Shown here one piece after another: positions 33,512-41,957 of a DNA stretch of 64,000 bases; positions within the stretch are counted from its first letter, which is position 1, and the number at the start of each line of letters is the position of its first letter. Location: contig CAWDME010000017.1 in NCBI GenBank assembly GCA_963803335.1, forward strand, positions 1-64,000. Direction: 5' to 3'. The translations under genes were made by a program, and so were the position numbers. The notes beneath the pieces are model-generated. The model saw only the letters and a list, made by a program, of their open reading frames with translations. It was not told the DNA's origin and searched no databases. The DNA is from DASSUW01 sp963803335. Its GTDB lineage: Bacteria > Actinomycetota > Thermoleophilia > Solirubrobacterales > Solirubrobacteraceae.

Positions 33512-36034
33512 GTGCCGCGGCCGGAAGTCAACTGGATCACGTTCTCGATCGACGGCCGCGAGGTCACCGCGCCCGAGGGCGCAATGCTGGTCGACGCCGC
33601 CAAGCACGGCGACGTCGAGATCCCGGTGTTCTGCTACGAGCCCAAGCTCGGCCAGCCGGTCGGCGCGTGCCGCATGTGCCTGGTGGAGATCGAGGGCATC
33701 CCGAAGCTTCAGACCGGCTGCTCGACGCCCGTGCGCGACGGCATGGTCGTGCACACGCAGACCGACCGCGTGCATGACGCGCAGCGCGCCGTGGTCGAGT
33801 TCCTGCTCATCAACCACCCGCTCGACTGCCCGGTCTGCGACAAGGGCGGCGAGTGCCCGCTGCAGGACATCACCTACGGCTGGGGCCCCGGCACGTCGCG
33901 CTTCATCGAGCCCAAGCGCCACTTCAAGAAGCCGCTCGAGCTGTCGCCGCTGGTCGCGATCGACCGTGAGCGCTGCATCCTCTGCTACCGCTGCGTGCGC
34001 TACTCGCAGGAGATCGCCGAGGACTACCAGCTGATCCTGCAGGAGCGCGGCGCGCACTCGTACGTCGGCACGTTCGACGGCCATCCGTACGTCGCGCCGT
34101 TCTCCGGCAACATCATCGAGCTGTGCCCGGTTGGCGCGCTCACCTCGCGCGCGTACCGGTTCCGTGCACGGCCCTGGGACATCGAGGGCGCCGGCACCGT
34201 CTGCACCGGCTGCGCCGCCCACTGCAACGTCGAGCTGACGGTGCGCGACGAACGCGTGATGCGCGTGCTCGGGCGCGACCATCCGGAGGTCGACGACGGC
34301 TGGCTGTGCGACCGCGGGCGCTTCGGCTACCAGCACGTGCACGTGGACGAGCGGATCGTCGAGCCGCTCGTGCGCGAGGGCACCGAGCTGATGCCGGCCT
34401 CGTGGGAGAAGGCGCTGGCGCTGGCGAGCGGCGCGCTGAAGAAGGCGGGCGCGAAGACGGCGGCGCTGGCCGACGGCGAGACCACCAACGAGGAGGCGTT
34501 CCTGCTGCAGCGCCTGTTCCGCGGCGGGCTCGGCTCCGGCAACCTCGCGTCGCGCCCGCGCGGCGAACTGCCGCTCGACGTGGCGCGCGCGCTGGCGAGT
34601 CCCGCGCTGCAGGCGTCGATCCCCGACCTCGAGTACGCCCACGCCGTCCTGCTCGTCGACTGCGACCCGATCGACGAGGCGCCGGTCCTCGACCTGCGCA
34701 TCCGCAAGGGCATCCGCCGCCATCACGTCAGGGTCGGCGTGGTCAGCGCGCGGCCGACCGCGCTCGACCCGAGCGCCGAGCTGATCGTCCGCTGCGCTCC
34801 CGGCGGCGCCGGCGCGGCGCTCGCCTCCGACGGCGATCTCTCCGCATGGCTGCGCGACGCCGGCGACGACGTCGTAATCGTCTACAGCGAGCGGGCGCTG
34901 GCGGGCGTGGGCGCCCGCGCGATCCTCAACCTCGCCGCGCAGCTCGGCCTCGGGCGCCCCGGCGCCGGGCTGATCGAGGTGCCGTCGGTGCCGAACGCGC
35001 GCGGCATCCGCGAGGCCGGTTTCGCGCCCGGCCACGGCCCCGGCTACGAGACGCTGGCCGAGCCCGGCCGCGACGCCCGCGGCATCGCCCAGGGGCTGGC
35101 CGACGCCGAGCTCTCCACGATCTGGCTCAACTACGTCGACCCGGTCCGCTACTACCCCGACCGCCCGTTGTGGGAGAAGGGCCTGGCGACGGCGCAGACC
35201 GTGATCGCGGTCGACACCGTGCTCACCGAGACCGCCCGCCGCTTCGCCGACGTCGTCTTCCCCGGCGAGGCGTATCCGGAGAAGGAGGGGACGGTCACCA
35301 ACCTCGACGGCCGGGTGCAGCGGCTGCGGCCGGCGATCGGCCGCCCGAAGGGCCGCACCGGGTTGCCCGGCTCCGGCGTGCGGCCGATGTGGCAGGTCAT
35401 CGCCGACCTGGCGGGGGCGTGCGGGCATGAGCTCGGCGTGCTGTCCGGCGCGATGGCGTCGAAGCAGCTTTTCGAGGCGGTGCCGTTCTACGCCGGCCTC
35501 ACGCTCGACGAGATCGGCGGCCGCGGCATCCGCTGGCCGGAGCTCAACCAGGGGTGGGGCGTCGGTTGGGAGCCCGCGAACCTCGACGCATGGCCGAGCT
35601 TCCCCGCCGCCGGCACCGGCAGGCTGCGGCTCGGCACGTTCCGCAGCCTGTGGGCCGACAAGACCGTCGACGTGTCGCCGCTGCTGCACTTCCTGCGCGC
35701 CAAGCAGATCGTCGAGATGTCACCCGAGGACGCGCGAACGCTCGGCATCGGCGAGGGCGATCGCGTCGAAGTGGGCAACAACGGGACGCACGTGAAGGGC
35801 GCGGTCAAGCTGCGCGCTGCCGTGCCCGCCGGGTCGGTGTTCATCGCCGAGGGCGTGGTCGACGAGCCCGCCAACCGGCTCACGGAGCCGCTGGTGCAGG
35901 TGCGGCGCGTCGCCGGGCCGGCGCCGCCCGAGCCCTCCGCCGTGCCGGTGCAGGTCGCGCCCGCCGTCGAGGGGCTGTCCGAGATGCCGCCGTCGGCGCC
36001 GCTGCCGATCCCGCCGCGGGAGGTGCACGAGTGA
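33512..36034 (+). CDS. nuoG: NADH-quinone oxidoreductase subunit G
   Basis: An 840-residue protein from GTG 33512. It carries an N-terminal [2Fe-2S] site (FCYEPKLGQPVGACRMCLVE), the His-ligated N5 motif HPLDCPVCDKGGECPLQD, and a CILCYRCVRY [4Fe-4S] site. It then has an extra N7-type motif, CTGCAAHC followed by Cys 27 residues on (WLCDRG), which is present only in some bacterial NuoG proteins. The C-terminal half is a molybdopterin-oxidoreductase-like fold without evident cofactor ligands. It links NADH oxidation to the N2 cluster chain. It overlaps nuoH by GTGA. Confidence 0.97.
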   Translation: MPRPEVNWITFSIDGREVTAPEGAMLVDAAKHGDVEIPVFCYEPKLGQPVGACRMCLVEIEGIPKLQTGCSTPVRDGMVVHTQTDRVHDAQRAVVEFLLINHPLDCPVCDKGGECPLQDITYGWGPGTSRFIEPKRHFKKPLELSPLVAIDRERCILCYRCVRYSQEIAEDYQLILQERGAHSYVGTFDGHPYVAPFSGNIIELCPVGALTSRAYRFRARPWDIEGAGTVCTGCAAHCNVELTVRDERVMRVLGRDHPEVDDGWLCDRGRFGYQHVHVDERIVEPLVREGTELMPASWEKALALASGALKKAGAKTAALADGETTNEEAFLLQRLFRGGLGSGNLASRPRGELPLDVARALASPALQASIPDLEYAHAVLLVDCDPIDEAPVLDLRIRKGIRRHHVRVGVVSARPTALDPSAELIVRCAPGGAGAALASDGDLSAWLRDAGDDVVIVYSERALAGVGARAILNLAAQLGLGRPGAGLIEVPSVPNARGIREAGFAPGHGPGYETLAEPGRDARGIAQGLADAELSTIWLNYVDPVRYYPDRPLWEKGLATAQTVIAVDTVLTETARRFADVVFPGEAYPEKEGTVTNLDGRVQRLRPAIGRPKGRTGLPGSGVRPMWQVIADLAGACGHELGVLSGAMASKQLFEAVPFYAGLTLDEIGGRGIRWPELNQGWGVGWEPANLDAWPSFPAAGTGRLRLGTFRSLWADKTVDVSPLLHFLRAKQIVEMSPEDARTLGIGEGDRVEVGNNGTHVKGAVKLRAAVPAGSVFIAEGVVDEPANRLTEPLVQVRRVAGPAPPEPSAVPVQVAPAVEGLSEMPPSAPLPIPPREVHE

Positions 36035-37050
36035 CGTCGTTCGCCCAGGTCGGCTTCTACGAGGACTGGTGGATCCAGCTCCTCAAGGCGGTGGTCATCT
36101 TCGCCGTCGTCTTCCAGCTCGTGCCGATCGTGCTGCTCGCCGAGCGCAAGGTGCTGGGGCGCTTCCAGCACCGCTACGGCCCCAACCGCGTCGGCCCGTT
36201 CGGGGTCCTGCAGCCGATGGCCGACATCGGCAAGCTGATCTTCAAGCAGCAGTTCCGGCCGCGGACCTCGGTCGGCTGGCTATTCGCGCTCGCGCCCGCG
36301 ATCTCGATGATCACGGCGGTCGCGACGATCGCGATCATCCCGTTCTCGAACACGGTCGACATCTTCGGCACCGAGGTCGGGCTGTACGGCATCGACCCGT
36401 CGATCGGGATCCTGTACGCGTTCGCGTTCGGCGCGATCGCCTTCTACGGGCTGATGCTCGGCGGCTGGTCGTCCGGCTCCAAGTACTCGTTCCTCGGCGC
36501 CATGCGCGGCGCCGCGCAGCTGATCTCCTACGAGGTCGCGCAGGGCCTGTCGCTCGCCGGCGTGATCATGATGGCCGGGTCGCTGTCGCTCACCGAGATC
36601 GTCAACGCGCAGTCACACCTGCCGTACGTGATCCCGCAGTTCGTCGGCTTCATCATCTTCGTCGTCGCGAGCTTCGCCGAGACCAACCGGCCGCCGTTCG
36701 ATCTCACGGAGGCGGACGCGGAGCTCGTCGGCGGATACAACACCGAGTACTCGGGCGGCCGCTTCGCCTCCTACTACGCGGCGGAGTACCTCAACGTGAT
36801 CGTCGTCTCGGCGATCACCGCGACGCTGTTCCTCGGCGGCTGGCAGCTCCCGTGGATCGATCCGCCGACGTGGGTCGACCCGTTCGTGGTGCTCGCCAAG
36901 ACGCTGATCCTCGTCTTCTTCTTCTTCTGGGTGCGGGCGACGCTGCCGCGGCTGCGTTACGACCAGCTCATGTCCCTGGGCTGGAAGTTCTTCCTGCCGC
37001 TCGCGACCCTGAACGCCCTCGTGACCGCGATCCTGGTGGTGGAAACCTGA
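36031..37050 (+). CDS. nuoH: NADH-quinone oxidoreductase subunit H
   Basis: A 339-residue membrane protein with about eight segments. LLAERKVLGRFQHRYGPNRVG in the first cytosolic loop and FAETNRPPFDLTEADAELVGGYN in the loop after segment five are strict NuoH signatures that shape the quinone tunnel and the first proton path. GTG 36031 overlaps nuoG by 4 nt, and the stop overlaps nuoI by one base. It is the only large membrane-arm subunit encoded in this window. Confidence 0.97.
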   Translation: MTSFAQVGFYEDWWIQLLKAVVIFAVVFQLVPIVLLAERKVLGRFQHRYGPNRVGPFGVLQPMADIGKLIFKQQFRPRTSVGWLFALAPAISMITAVATIAIIPFSNTVDIFGTEVGLYGIDPSIGILYAFAFGAIAFYGLMLGGWSSGSKYSFLGAMRGAAQLISYEVAQGLSLAGVIMMAGSLSLTEIVNAQSHLPYVIPQFVGFIIFVVASFAETNRPPFDLTEADAELVGGYNTEYSGGRFASYYAAEYLNVIVVSAITATLFLGGWQLPWIDPPTWVDPFVVLAKTLILVFFFFWVRATLPRLRYDQLMSLGWKFFLPLATLNALVTAILVVET

Positions 37051-37577
37051 TGCCCTGGACAGCCGGTGACGATGTGGTGGAGGTCATCCGGGCACCGAAG
37101 CCCGGCCCCGTGCGAACCACCTACCGCGCCTTCGGCGAGACGCTGCGCGGGCTCAAGACGACGTTCGCCCGCTGGGTTGAGGGGCCGAAGACGATCCAGT
37201 ACCCCGAGGAGAAGGTCCCGGTCTACCCGCGCTTCCGCGGCCGCCACAAGCTGCACCGGTTCGAGGACACAGGGCTGGAGAAGTGCGTCGGCTGCTCGCT
37301 CTGCGCCGCCGCCTGCCCGGCCGACTGCATCCGCGTCGTCGCCGCCGAGAACACGCCCGAGAACCGCGTCAGCGCCGGCGAGCGCTACGCCGCAGTCTAC
37401 GAGATCAACCTCTCCCGCTGCATCTTCTGCGGCTACTGCGAGATCGCGTGCCCGTTCGACGCGATCACGATGGGCCACGACTACGAGATGTCCGACTACA
37501 ACCGCAGCGACCTCATCTTCACCAAGGAGATGCTGCTCGCCGAACCGCTCGACCGCACCCCGCTGCGCAACGAGTAA
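37050..37577 (+). CDS. nuoI: NADH-quinone oxidoreductase subunit I
   Basis: A 175-residue ferredoxin-type subunit with two [4Fe-4S] motifs: CVGCSLCAAACPADC near residue 76 and CIFCGYCEIACPFDA near residue 121 (N6a and N6b). It bridges NuoG and NuoB. ATG 37050 overlaps the nuoH stop. After its stop come about 300 nt of a broken Sap-like gene on the other strand, so the usual nuoJKLMN genes are missing from this locus and must be elsewhere if complex I is complete. Confidence 0.97.
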   Translation: MPWTAGDDVVEVIRAPKPGPVRTTYRAFGETLRGLKTTFARWVEGPKTIQYPEEKVPVYPRFRGRHKLHRFEDTGLEKCVGCSLCAAACPADCIRVVAAENTPENRVSAGERYAAVYEINLSRCIFCGYCEIACPFDAITMGHDYEMSDYNRSDLIFTKEMLLAEPLDRTPLRNE

Positions 37578-37579
37578 GG

Positions 37580-37877
37580 GCTGGGTCAGCGCGACGCGTG
37601 GCTCGGTCGCCGGCGAGGAGGTGGAACAGCACCGAGCCGGAAACCGTGATCGATCCGAGTACGACGAACACGCCGACGGCGATTGCCGTGTCCGCGGTGT
37701 CGAGTCCGGCTTCGGCGATCGATGCGGAGGCGGCGAGCGTGAGCGCGAGGTTCTTCGGGTTGGCCCCGGACAGCGCCGCGCCCAGCAGGATTGCGCGTGC
37801 CGGTGTTGCGCTGCGATCCCGATCCAGCCCAAGGCGAACGCCGAAGGGAGCAGGTCGCCGATGGCGTCGATCAGCAC
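37580..37877 (-). pseudogene. Remnant of a Sap/GAP-family membrane protein
   Basis: From GTG 37877 the start MLIDAIGDLLPSAFALGWIG resembles the first helix of the GAP/Sap family (sulfolipid/peptidoglycolipid addressing proteins). After about 24 codons the sense shifts frame to ARAILLGAALSGANPKNLAL and GVFVVLGSITVSGSVLFHLL, which match the second half of that family. The middle (roughly 80 residues) and the C-terminus are missing, and the remnant runs into the end of nuoI. It is a deletion scar, possibly marking where the nuo cluster was broken. Confidence 0.65.
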
Positions 37878-37930
37878 TGCCGCTCATTCTCTCGCGACGA
37901 GAACGTCGCGAGGCAGAAGCGGCAGTCGGG

Positions 37931-38677
37931 CTACGTCTCGCCGGTCTCGAAGTAGCGTGTGACCCAATCCGGGTCGGCGGGCTCGATCAGGCTCTCCTGC
38001 AGGAGGATCTTGTCGACGTCGGGCATGCCGGTGGCCCGCATCGTCTCGACGCCGGCCGGCACGTCGTAGCCGGTGCGGCGCAGCTCGGGCTCTGGCCCCA
38101 GCAGCAGCCAGAACGCCGCGGCAGTGCCCTCGTACGGCATCCCCACGCTGCCGGCGTTGAGGACGCGCCGGTCGCCGTAGCGCAGGTCGAACTGCTGGTG
38201 CGTGTGGCCGCAGACGACGACGCTCTCGTCGACGCCCTCGAGCATCGGCGCGAGGCGCTCGGTCGGCGTCGCGCGCGTGATGCGCTCCTCGTCGCTGCGC
38301 GGTGAGCCGTGGCAGAAGAGGACCGGGCCGAGGCCGTCGACCGCGACGGTGACGGTCGGCTCGAAGGCGGCGAGGAAGTCGCGGTCGGCGCGGTCGATCG
38401 CCGCCACTGCCCACAGCATCGTCCGCATCATCTCGTCGTCGCTGTCGGACGGCTGCCGGCCCGCGTCGAAGTCCTCGACCATCTGGCGGTCGGCATTGCC
38501 GCTGACGAACCGCCCGCCGCGCTCCCGCATGCGCGCGAGCGTCTCCACGGGCATCGGGCCGGCGGCGACGTCGCCGCCCCAGACAATCAGGTCGACGCCG
38601 GCCGCGTCGACGTCTGCGAGCACGGCGTCGAGCGCCGGCACGTTGCCGTGGATGTCGTACAGAGCCGCAACCCGCAC
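37931..38677 (-). CDS. Calcineurin-like metallophosphoesterase
   Basis: A 248-residue cytosolic protein. Metal ligands are seen in LYDIHGNVPAL (DxH), VWGGDVAAGP (GD), VSGNADRQM (GNxD), the isolated FCHGSPRS and VVCGHTHQQF (GHxH). This set defines the calcineurin-like phosphoesterase superfamily; the short YfcE/MJ0936-like type acts on phosphodiesters. The natural substrate is unknown. It lies 8 nt upstream of nothing similar; the next gene on the same strand (38686) precedes it in transcription and ends 8 nt before its start. Confidence 0.88.
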   Translation of the reverse strand: MRVAALYDIHGNVPALDAVLADVDAAGVDLIVWGGDVAAGPMPVETLARMRERGGRFVSGNADRQMVEDFDAGRQPSDSDDEMMRTMLWAVAAIDRADRDFLAAFEPTVTVAVDGLGPVLFCHGSPRSDEERITRATPTERLAPMLEGVDESVVVCGHTHQQFDLRYGDRRVLNAGSVGMPYEGTAAAFWLLLGPEPELRRTGYDVPAGVETMRATGMPDVDKILLQESLIEPADPDWVTRYFETGET

Positions 38678-38685
38678 GTTGCGTA

Positions 38686-39609
38686 TTAGATCACGAGGAC
38701 GACCTTGCCCGTCGTCCGGCGGCTCTCGAGCGCGGCGTGAGCGGCGGCCCCGTCGGCGAGTGGGAAGCGCGTGATGGCCGGCGTCAGTGTGCCGTCGACC
38801 GCTGCAACGAGCGCGCGCTCCTCGAGCTCGCGCGTGACGGTCGCGCGGCGCCCGATCGCCGCCGTGGCCGTGATGCCGAGGCGGAACAGGTCGCCGGCCG
38901 TGAGCGGCGTCATCTCACCCGACGCGTAGCCGAACAGGATCAGGCGCCCGCCGGGCGCGAGGCACTCGAGCGCGCCGCGGCCGATCGCGCCGCCGACGCC
39001 GTCGAGCACCACCGTGACCTCGCCGACCGCGTCGGTCCAGCCCGGCGCGGTGTAGTCGACCATCGCCGCCTTCTCCGGACCGCCGGCGGCGCTGATCACG
39101 CTCGCGCCGGCGTTGCGCGCGGCCTGCACGAGCAGCGTGCCGATGCCGCCCGCGGCGGCGGTGACGAGGACGGTGTCGGCGGCCGTGATGGCCGCGGTAT
39201 CGAGGATCGCCATGGTCGTCCGCCCGGTGCCGATCATCGCCACGGCCGCGTCGTCGGCGAGCGCGTCGGGCAACACGTGCAGCGCGTCGACCTCGCGGAC
39301 CGCGAGCGCCGCGTAGCCGCGGCTCGCCGGCCCGAGGTGGGCGACGACGCGGCGGCCGACCCAGCCGTCGTCCACCCCGGCGCCCACGGCGTCGACCACG
39401 CCCGCGACCTCGCGCCCCGGGATCGTGGGGAGGTCGGGCCGCGCCAGCGACCCCATCTGCCCGCCCGCGCGCAGCTTGGTGTCGATGAAGTGCACGCCCG
39501 CGACCGTCACCGCGATTCGCGCCTGAGCCGGCCCGGGCTCCGGGTCGACGACCTCCTCGAGCCGCAGGTTCTCGGGCGGGCCGAACTCCCGCAGGACGAC
39601 GGCCCTCAC
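38686..39609 (-). CDS. Zinc-binding-type alcohol dehydrogenase, quinone oxidoreductase-like
   Basis: A 307-residue MDR protein from GTG 39609 (RAVVLREFGPPENLRLEEV). PTIPGREVAGVVDAVGAGV is the typical substrate-domain block, and LVTAAAGGIGTLLVQAARNAG near residue 140 is the NADPH-binding motif. It lacks the Cys/His ligands of zinc enzymes, so it is closer to NADPH:quinone reductases. The physiological substrate is unknown. It overlaps the queA stop by 4 nt and so belongs to the queA operon. Confidence 0.88.
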   Translation of the reverse strand: MRAVVLREFGPPENLRLEEVVDPEPGPAQARIAVTVAGVHFIDTKLRAGGQMGSLARPDLPTIPGREVAGVVDAVGAGVDDGWVGRRVVAHLGPASRGYAALAVREVDALHVLPDALADDAAVAMIGTGRTTMAILDTAAITAADTVLVTAAAGGIGTLLVQAARNAGASVISAAGGPEKAAMVDYTAPGWTDAVGEVTVVLDGVGGAIGRGALECLAPGGRLILFGYASGEMTPLTAGDLFRLGITATAAIGRRATVTRELEERALVAAVDGTLTPAITRFPLADGAAAHAALESRRTTGKVVLVI

Positions 39610-40610
39610 GGCAGCAGCAGATGCGAGTCGCCGAACTCGTGCCAGCGGTAGCCGTGCGCGAGGGCGGCATCGTACGAGCGCTCGACGAGGTCGCGACCGG
39701 CGATCGCCTCGAGCATCAGGAGGTGGCTGGCGTCGGGCTCGTGCCAGCCGGTGACGATCCCATCGACCACGCGCACGCCGGTCTCCGGCGTGACGACGTG
39801 GCGGGTCCAGCCGGTGAACGGCTCCACGGCGTCGCCGTCGAGCGCGGCGGTCTCCAGCGCTCGCACGACGGTCGTGCCGACCGCGATCACGCGCGTGGCG
39901 GCGTTGACGGCGTCGGCGGTCTCGGCGGGAACATGAAAGCGCTCGGGGTACGGCAGCTCGCCCCGCTCGAGCGAGGAGACGCCGCAGTGGAGCGTGACGT
40001 GAGCGACGGCGATCCCGCGCGCGGCCAGCGCTTCGAGCACGCGGCGGCTGAAGGGCCGGCCGGCGCTCGGCATCTCGGCGCTGCCCGGCTCGAGCGCGAA
40101 GATCGACTGGAAGTCGGCCAGCGGGCGCGGCGCGGGCAGGTGGCGATAGCGGATCGGCGCGCCGTGGTGGTCGAGGTAGGCGAGCAGCGGCTCGGGGAGC
40201 GTGAGCCGGGCGGCCCACAGCCGCTGCCCGCCCAGGTACGGCGCCAGGAGCTCCGCCTCACCGCCGCCCGGGAGCGGCAGCCGCTGGCCGGCGCGACCGC
40301 GGCGGTGGGGAGCGAACCCGTCGCGCAGCTCGACCACCCAGCGCTCGGCGCCGTCGTCCGGGAACGCGCCGGGCAGCGGCGTCGACAGGTGCAGCTGCAA
40401 TGGCCCGCCGGCGGGGAGTGCCGCGGGCAGCGTCGCCGACGTGTTGACGACCACCACGTCGCCGGGCGCCAGGAGATCGGGGAGATCGGTGAAGCGATGG
40501 TGCGCGATGCCCTCGGCCGTCGCCGCGAGCAGGCGCACCTCGTCGCGCACCGCCGGCGGCTCGGTGGCCTCCAGCCGCGCAGGCAACTCGAATGCGAGCG
40601 CCTCGCTCAT
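39606..40610 (-). CDS. queA: tRNA ribosyltransferase-isomerase QueA-like protein
   Basis: A 334-residue protein of near-normal QueA length. LLAPGDVVVVNTSATLPAAL near residue 45 matches the conserved DxxVxNxTrVxPARL region in diverged form. VTLHCGVSSLERGELPYPERFHV and VIAVGTTVVRALET match the conserved GtFxPV and GTTxxRaLE blocks. QueA adds and rearranges the ribosyl moiety of SAM to make epoxyqueuosine at G34 of tRNA. Divergence in the first block is notable, so it may be a QueA-like paralogue. It overlaps both neighbours by 4 nt. Confidence 0.82.
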   Translation of the reverse strand: MSEALAFELPARLEATEPPAVRDEVRLLAATAEGIAHHRFTDLPDLLAPGDVVVVNTSATLPAALPAGGPLQLHLSTPLPGAFPDDGAERWVVELRDGFAPHRRGRAGQRLPLPGGGEAELLAPYLGGQRLWAARLTLPEPLLAYLDHHGAPIRYRHLPAPRPLADFQSIFALEPGSAEMPSAGRPFSRRVLEALAARGIAVAHVTLHCGVSSLERGELPYPERFHVPAETADAVNAATRVIAVGTTVVRALETAALDGDAVEPFTGWTRHVVTPETGVRVVDGIVTGWHEPDASHLLMLEAIAGRDLVERSYDAALAHGYRWHEFGDSHLLLP

Positions 40611-41287
40611 GCAGGCGCCACCGCGCCGGCCTGGTAGCGGCCGCTTGCCGCGTCGCCGCCAATGAGCGCGAGCAGGGCCGGGACGCTCGCCTCGGGCAGC
40701 GGCCGGTCCGAGATGTCCTCGCCCGGGAACGCCTCCTGGTGCATCTGCGTGCGCATGTCGCCCGGGTCGACGACGAGGACGCGCAGGTCCGCGTGCTCGG
40801 CGCCGAGGATGCGCGAGAGCTGCTCGAGCGCCGCCTTCGACGATCCGTAGCCGCCCCACCCCTCGTACGCCTCGACGCCGGCGTCCGACGTGATGTTGAG
40901 CACGCACGCGCCCGCGGCCAGCGACGGCAGCGCGAGCTGGAAGAGCGCGAGCGGCGCGAAGACGTTGACGCGGTAGACGTGTTCGAGCGCGCCGAGCGGA
41001 TAGTCGGCGAGCGGCGGCTGCGGGCTCGGGCCGAGCACGCTGGCGTTGTTGACGAGCAGGTCGATGCGTGGGCCGGCGGCCTGCACGAGCGCGTGCAGGT
41101 GCTCGGTGTCGGAGACGTCGCCGGGGATCGCGACGACCTCCGTCAGCTCGGCCAGCTCGGCGCGCGCCGCCTCGAGCGCCTCCGCCCCGCGCGCGTCGAT
41201 GACGAGCCGCCACGAGCGGCGCGCGAGCTCCCGCGCCAAGGCCAGCCCGAGGCCCCGCGACGCGCCGGTGATCAGTGCCGTGTCCAT
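40607..41287 (-). CDS. Short-chain dehydrogenase/reductase
   Basis: A 226-residue classical SDR. LITGASRGLGLALARELA is the NAD(P)-binding motif near residue 6, LLVNNASVLG carries the NNA block, and the catalytic residues are in NITSDAGVEAYEGWGGYGSSKAAL (Ser, Tyr and YxxxK). The substrate is unknown. GTG 41296 is an alternative start. It heads the operon with queA and the quinone reductase-like gene, linked by overlapping stop and start codons. Confidence 0.88.
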   Translation of the reverse strand: MDTALITGASRGLGLALARELARRSWRLVIDARGAEALEAARAELAELTEVVAIPGDVSDTEHLHALVQAAGPRIDLLVNNASVLGPSPQPPLADYPLGALEHVYRVNVFAPLALFQLALPSLAAGACVLNITSDAGVEAYEGWGGYGSSKAALEQLSRILGAEHADLRVLVVDPGDMRTQMHQEAFPGEDISDRPLPEASVPALLALIGGDAASGRYQAGAVAPA

Positions 41288-41336
41288 GCCGGTCACGCTA
41301 GGCGCGAACCGGCCGCTCCACCATTGGACCTTGGTC

Positions 41337-41957
41337 CTAGGACCCCGGCCCGACGATCCCCTCGCGGACCGCGTACAGCGCCGCCTGCGTGCGGTCGGTG
41401 ACGCCGAGCTTGGCCAGGATGCTGCTCACGTGCGCCTTGACGGTCTTCTCCGACAGCGACAGCTCGCGCGCGATCAGCTTATTCGGCATGCCGCGGCCGA
41501 TCAGCACGAGCACCTCACGCTCGCGCGGGGTCAGCGGGTCCTCCGTCAGCTCGTCGAGCAGCCGCGCCGCGACCTGCGGGTGCAGGAGCGCGCCGCCGCC
41601 GTGCACGGCGCGGATCGCCTCCACCAGCTCCTGCGGCTGCACGTCCTTGAGCAGGTAGCCGGCGGCGCCCGCGCGTATCGCGGGGAACAGCTTGTCGTCG
41701 TCGACGAAGCTCGACAGGACGATCGCGCGCGCGCTCGGGACCTGCTCGCGCAACCGCCGCAGCGCCTCGATCCCGTCGACGCCTGGCATCACGAGATCGA
41801 TCAGCACGATGTCCGGCTCGAGCCGCACGGCGGCCTCGATCGCCTCGGCGCCCTCGCCCGCCTCGGCGACGACCTCGATGTCCTCCTGGAGGTCGAGGAA
41901 GGTCCTGAGCCCCTGGCGGACCACCGCATGGTCGTCGGCGATCAGGACGCGGATCAC
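41337..41957 (-). CDS. NarL/LuxR-type response regulator
   Basis: A 206-residue protein from GTG 41957. The receiver domain (1-125) has the acidic pair Asp8-Asp9, phospho-acceptor Asp54 (IVLIDLVMPGVDG), a Thr/Ser switch (VLSSFVDDD) and Lys (LLKDV). The C-terminal HTH (about 140-206) contains LTPREREVLVLIGRGMPNKL and LSEKTVKAHVSSILAKLGV, the GerE signature. It is the partner of the histidine kinase encoded just upstream, with a 4-nt overlap. Targets probably include the nearby genes; unproven. Confidence 0.95.
   Translation of the reverse strand: MIRVLIADDHAVVRQGLRTFLDLQEDIEVVAEAGEGAEAIEAAVRLEPDIVLIDLVMPGVDGIEALRRLREQVPSARAIVLSSFVDDDKLFPAIRAGAAGYLLKDVQPQELVEAIRAVHGGGALLHPQVAARLLDELTEDPLTPREREVLVLIGRGMPNKLIARELSLSEKTVKAHVSSILAKLGVTDRTQAALYAVREGIVGPGS

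Noticed and set aside
32288..35689. Very long open frame (over 1100 codons) on the minus strand opposite nuoF and nuoG
   Set aside because: It is an antisense frame of two fully supported nuo genes. Its translation is Arg, His, Ala and Val-rich with no motif, a GC-bias artefact.
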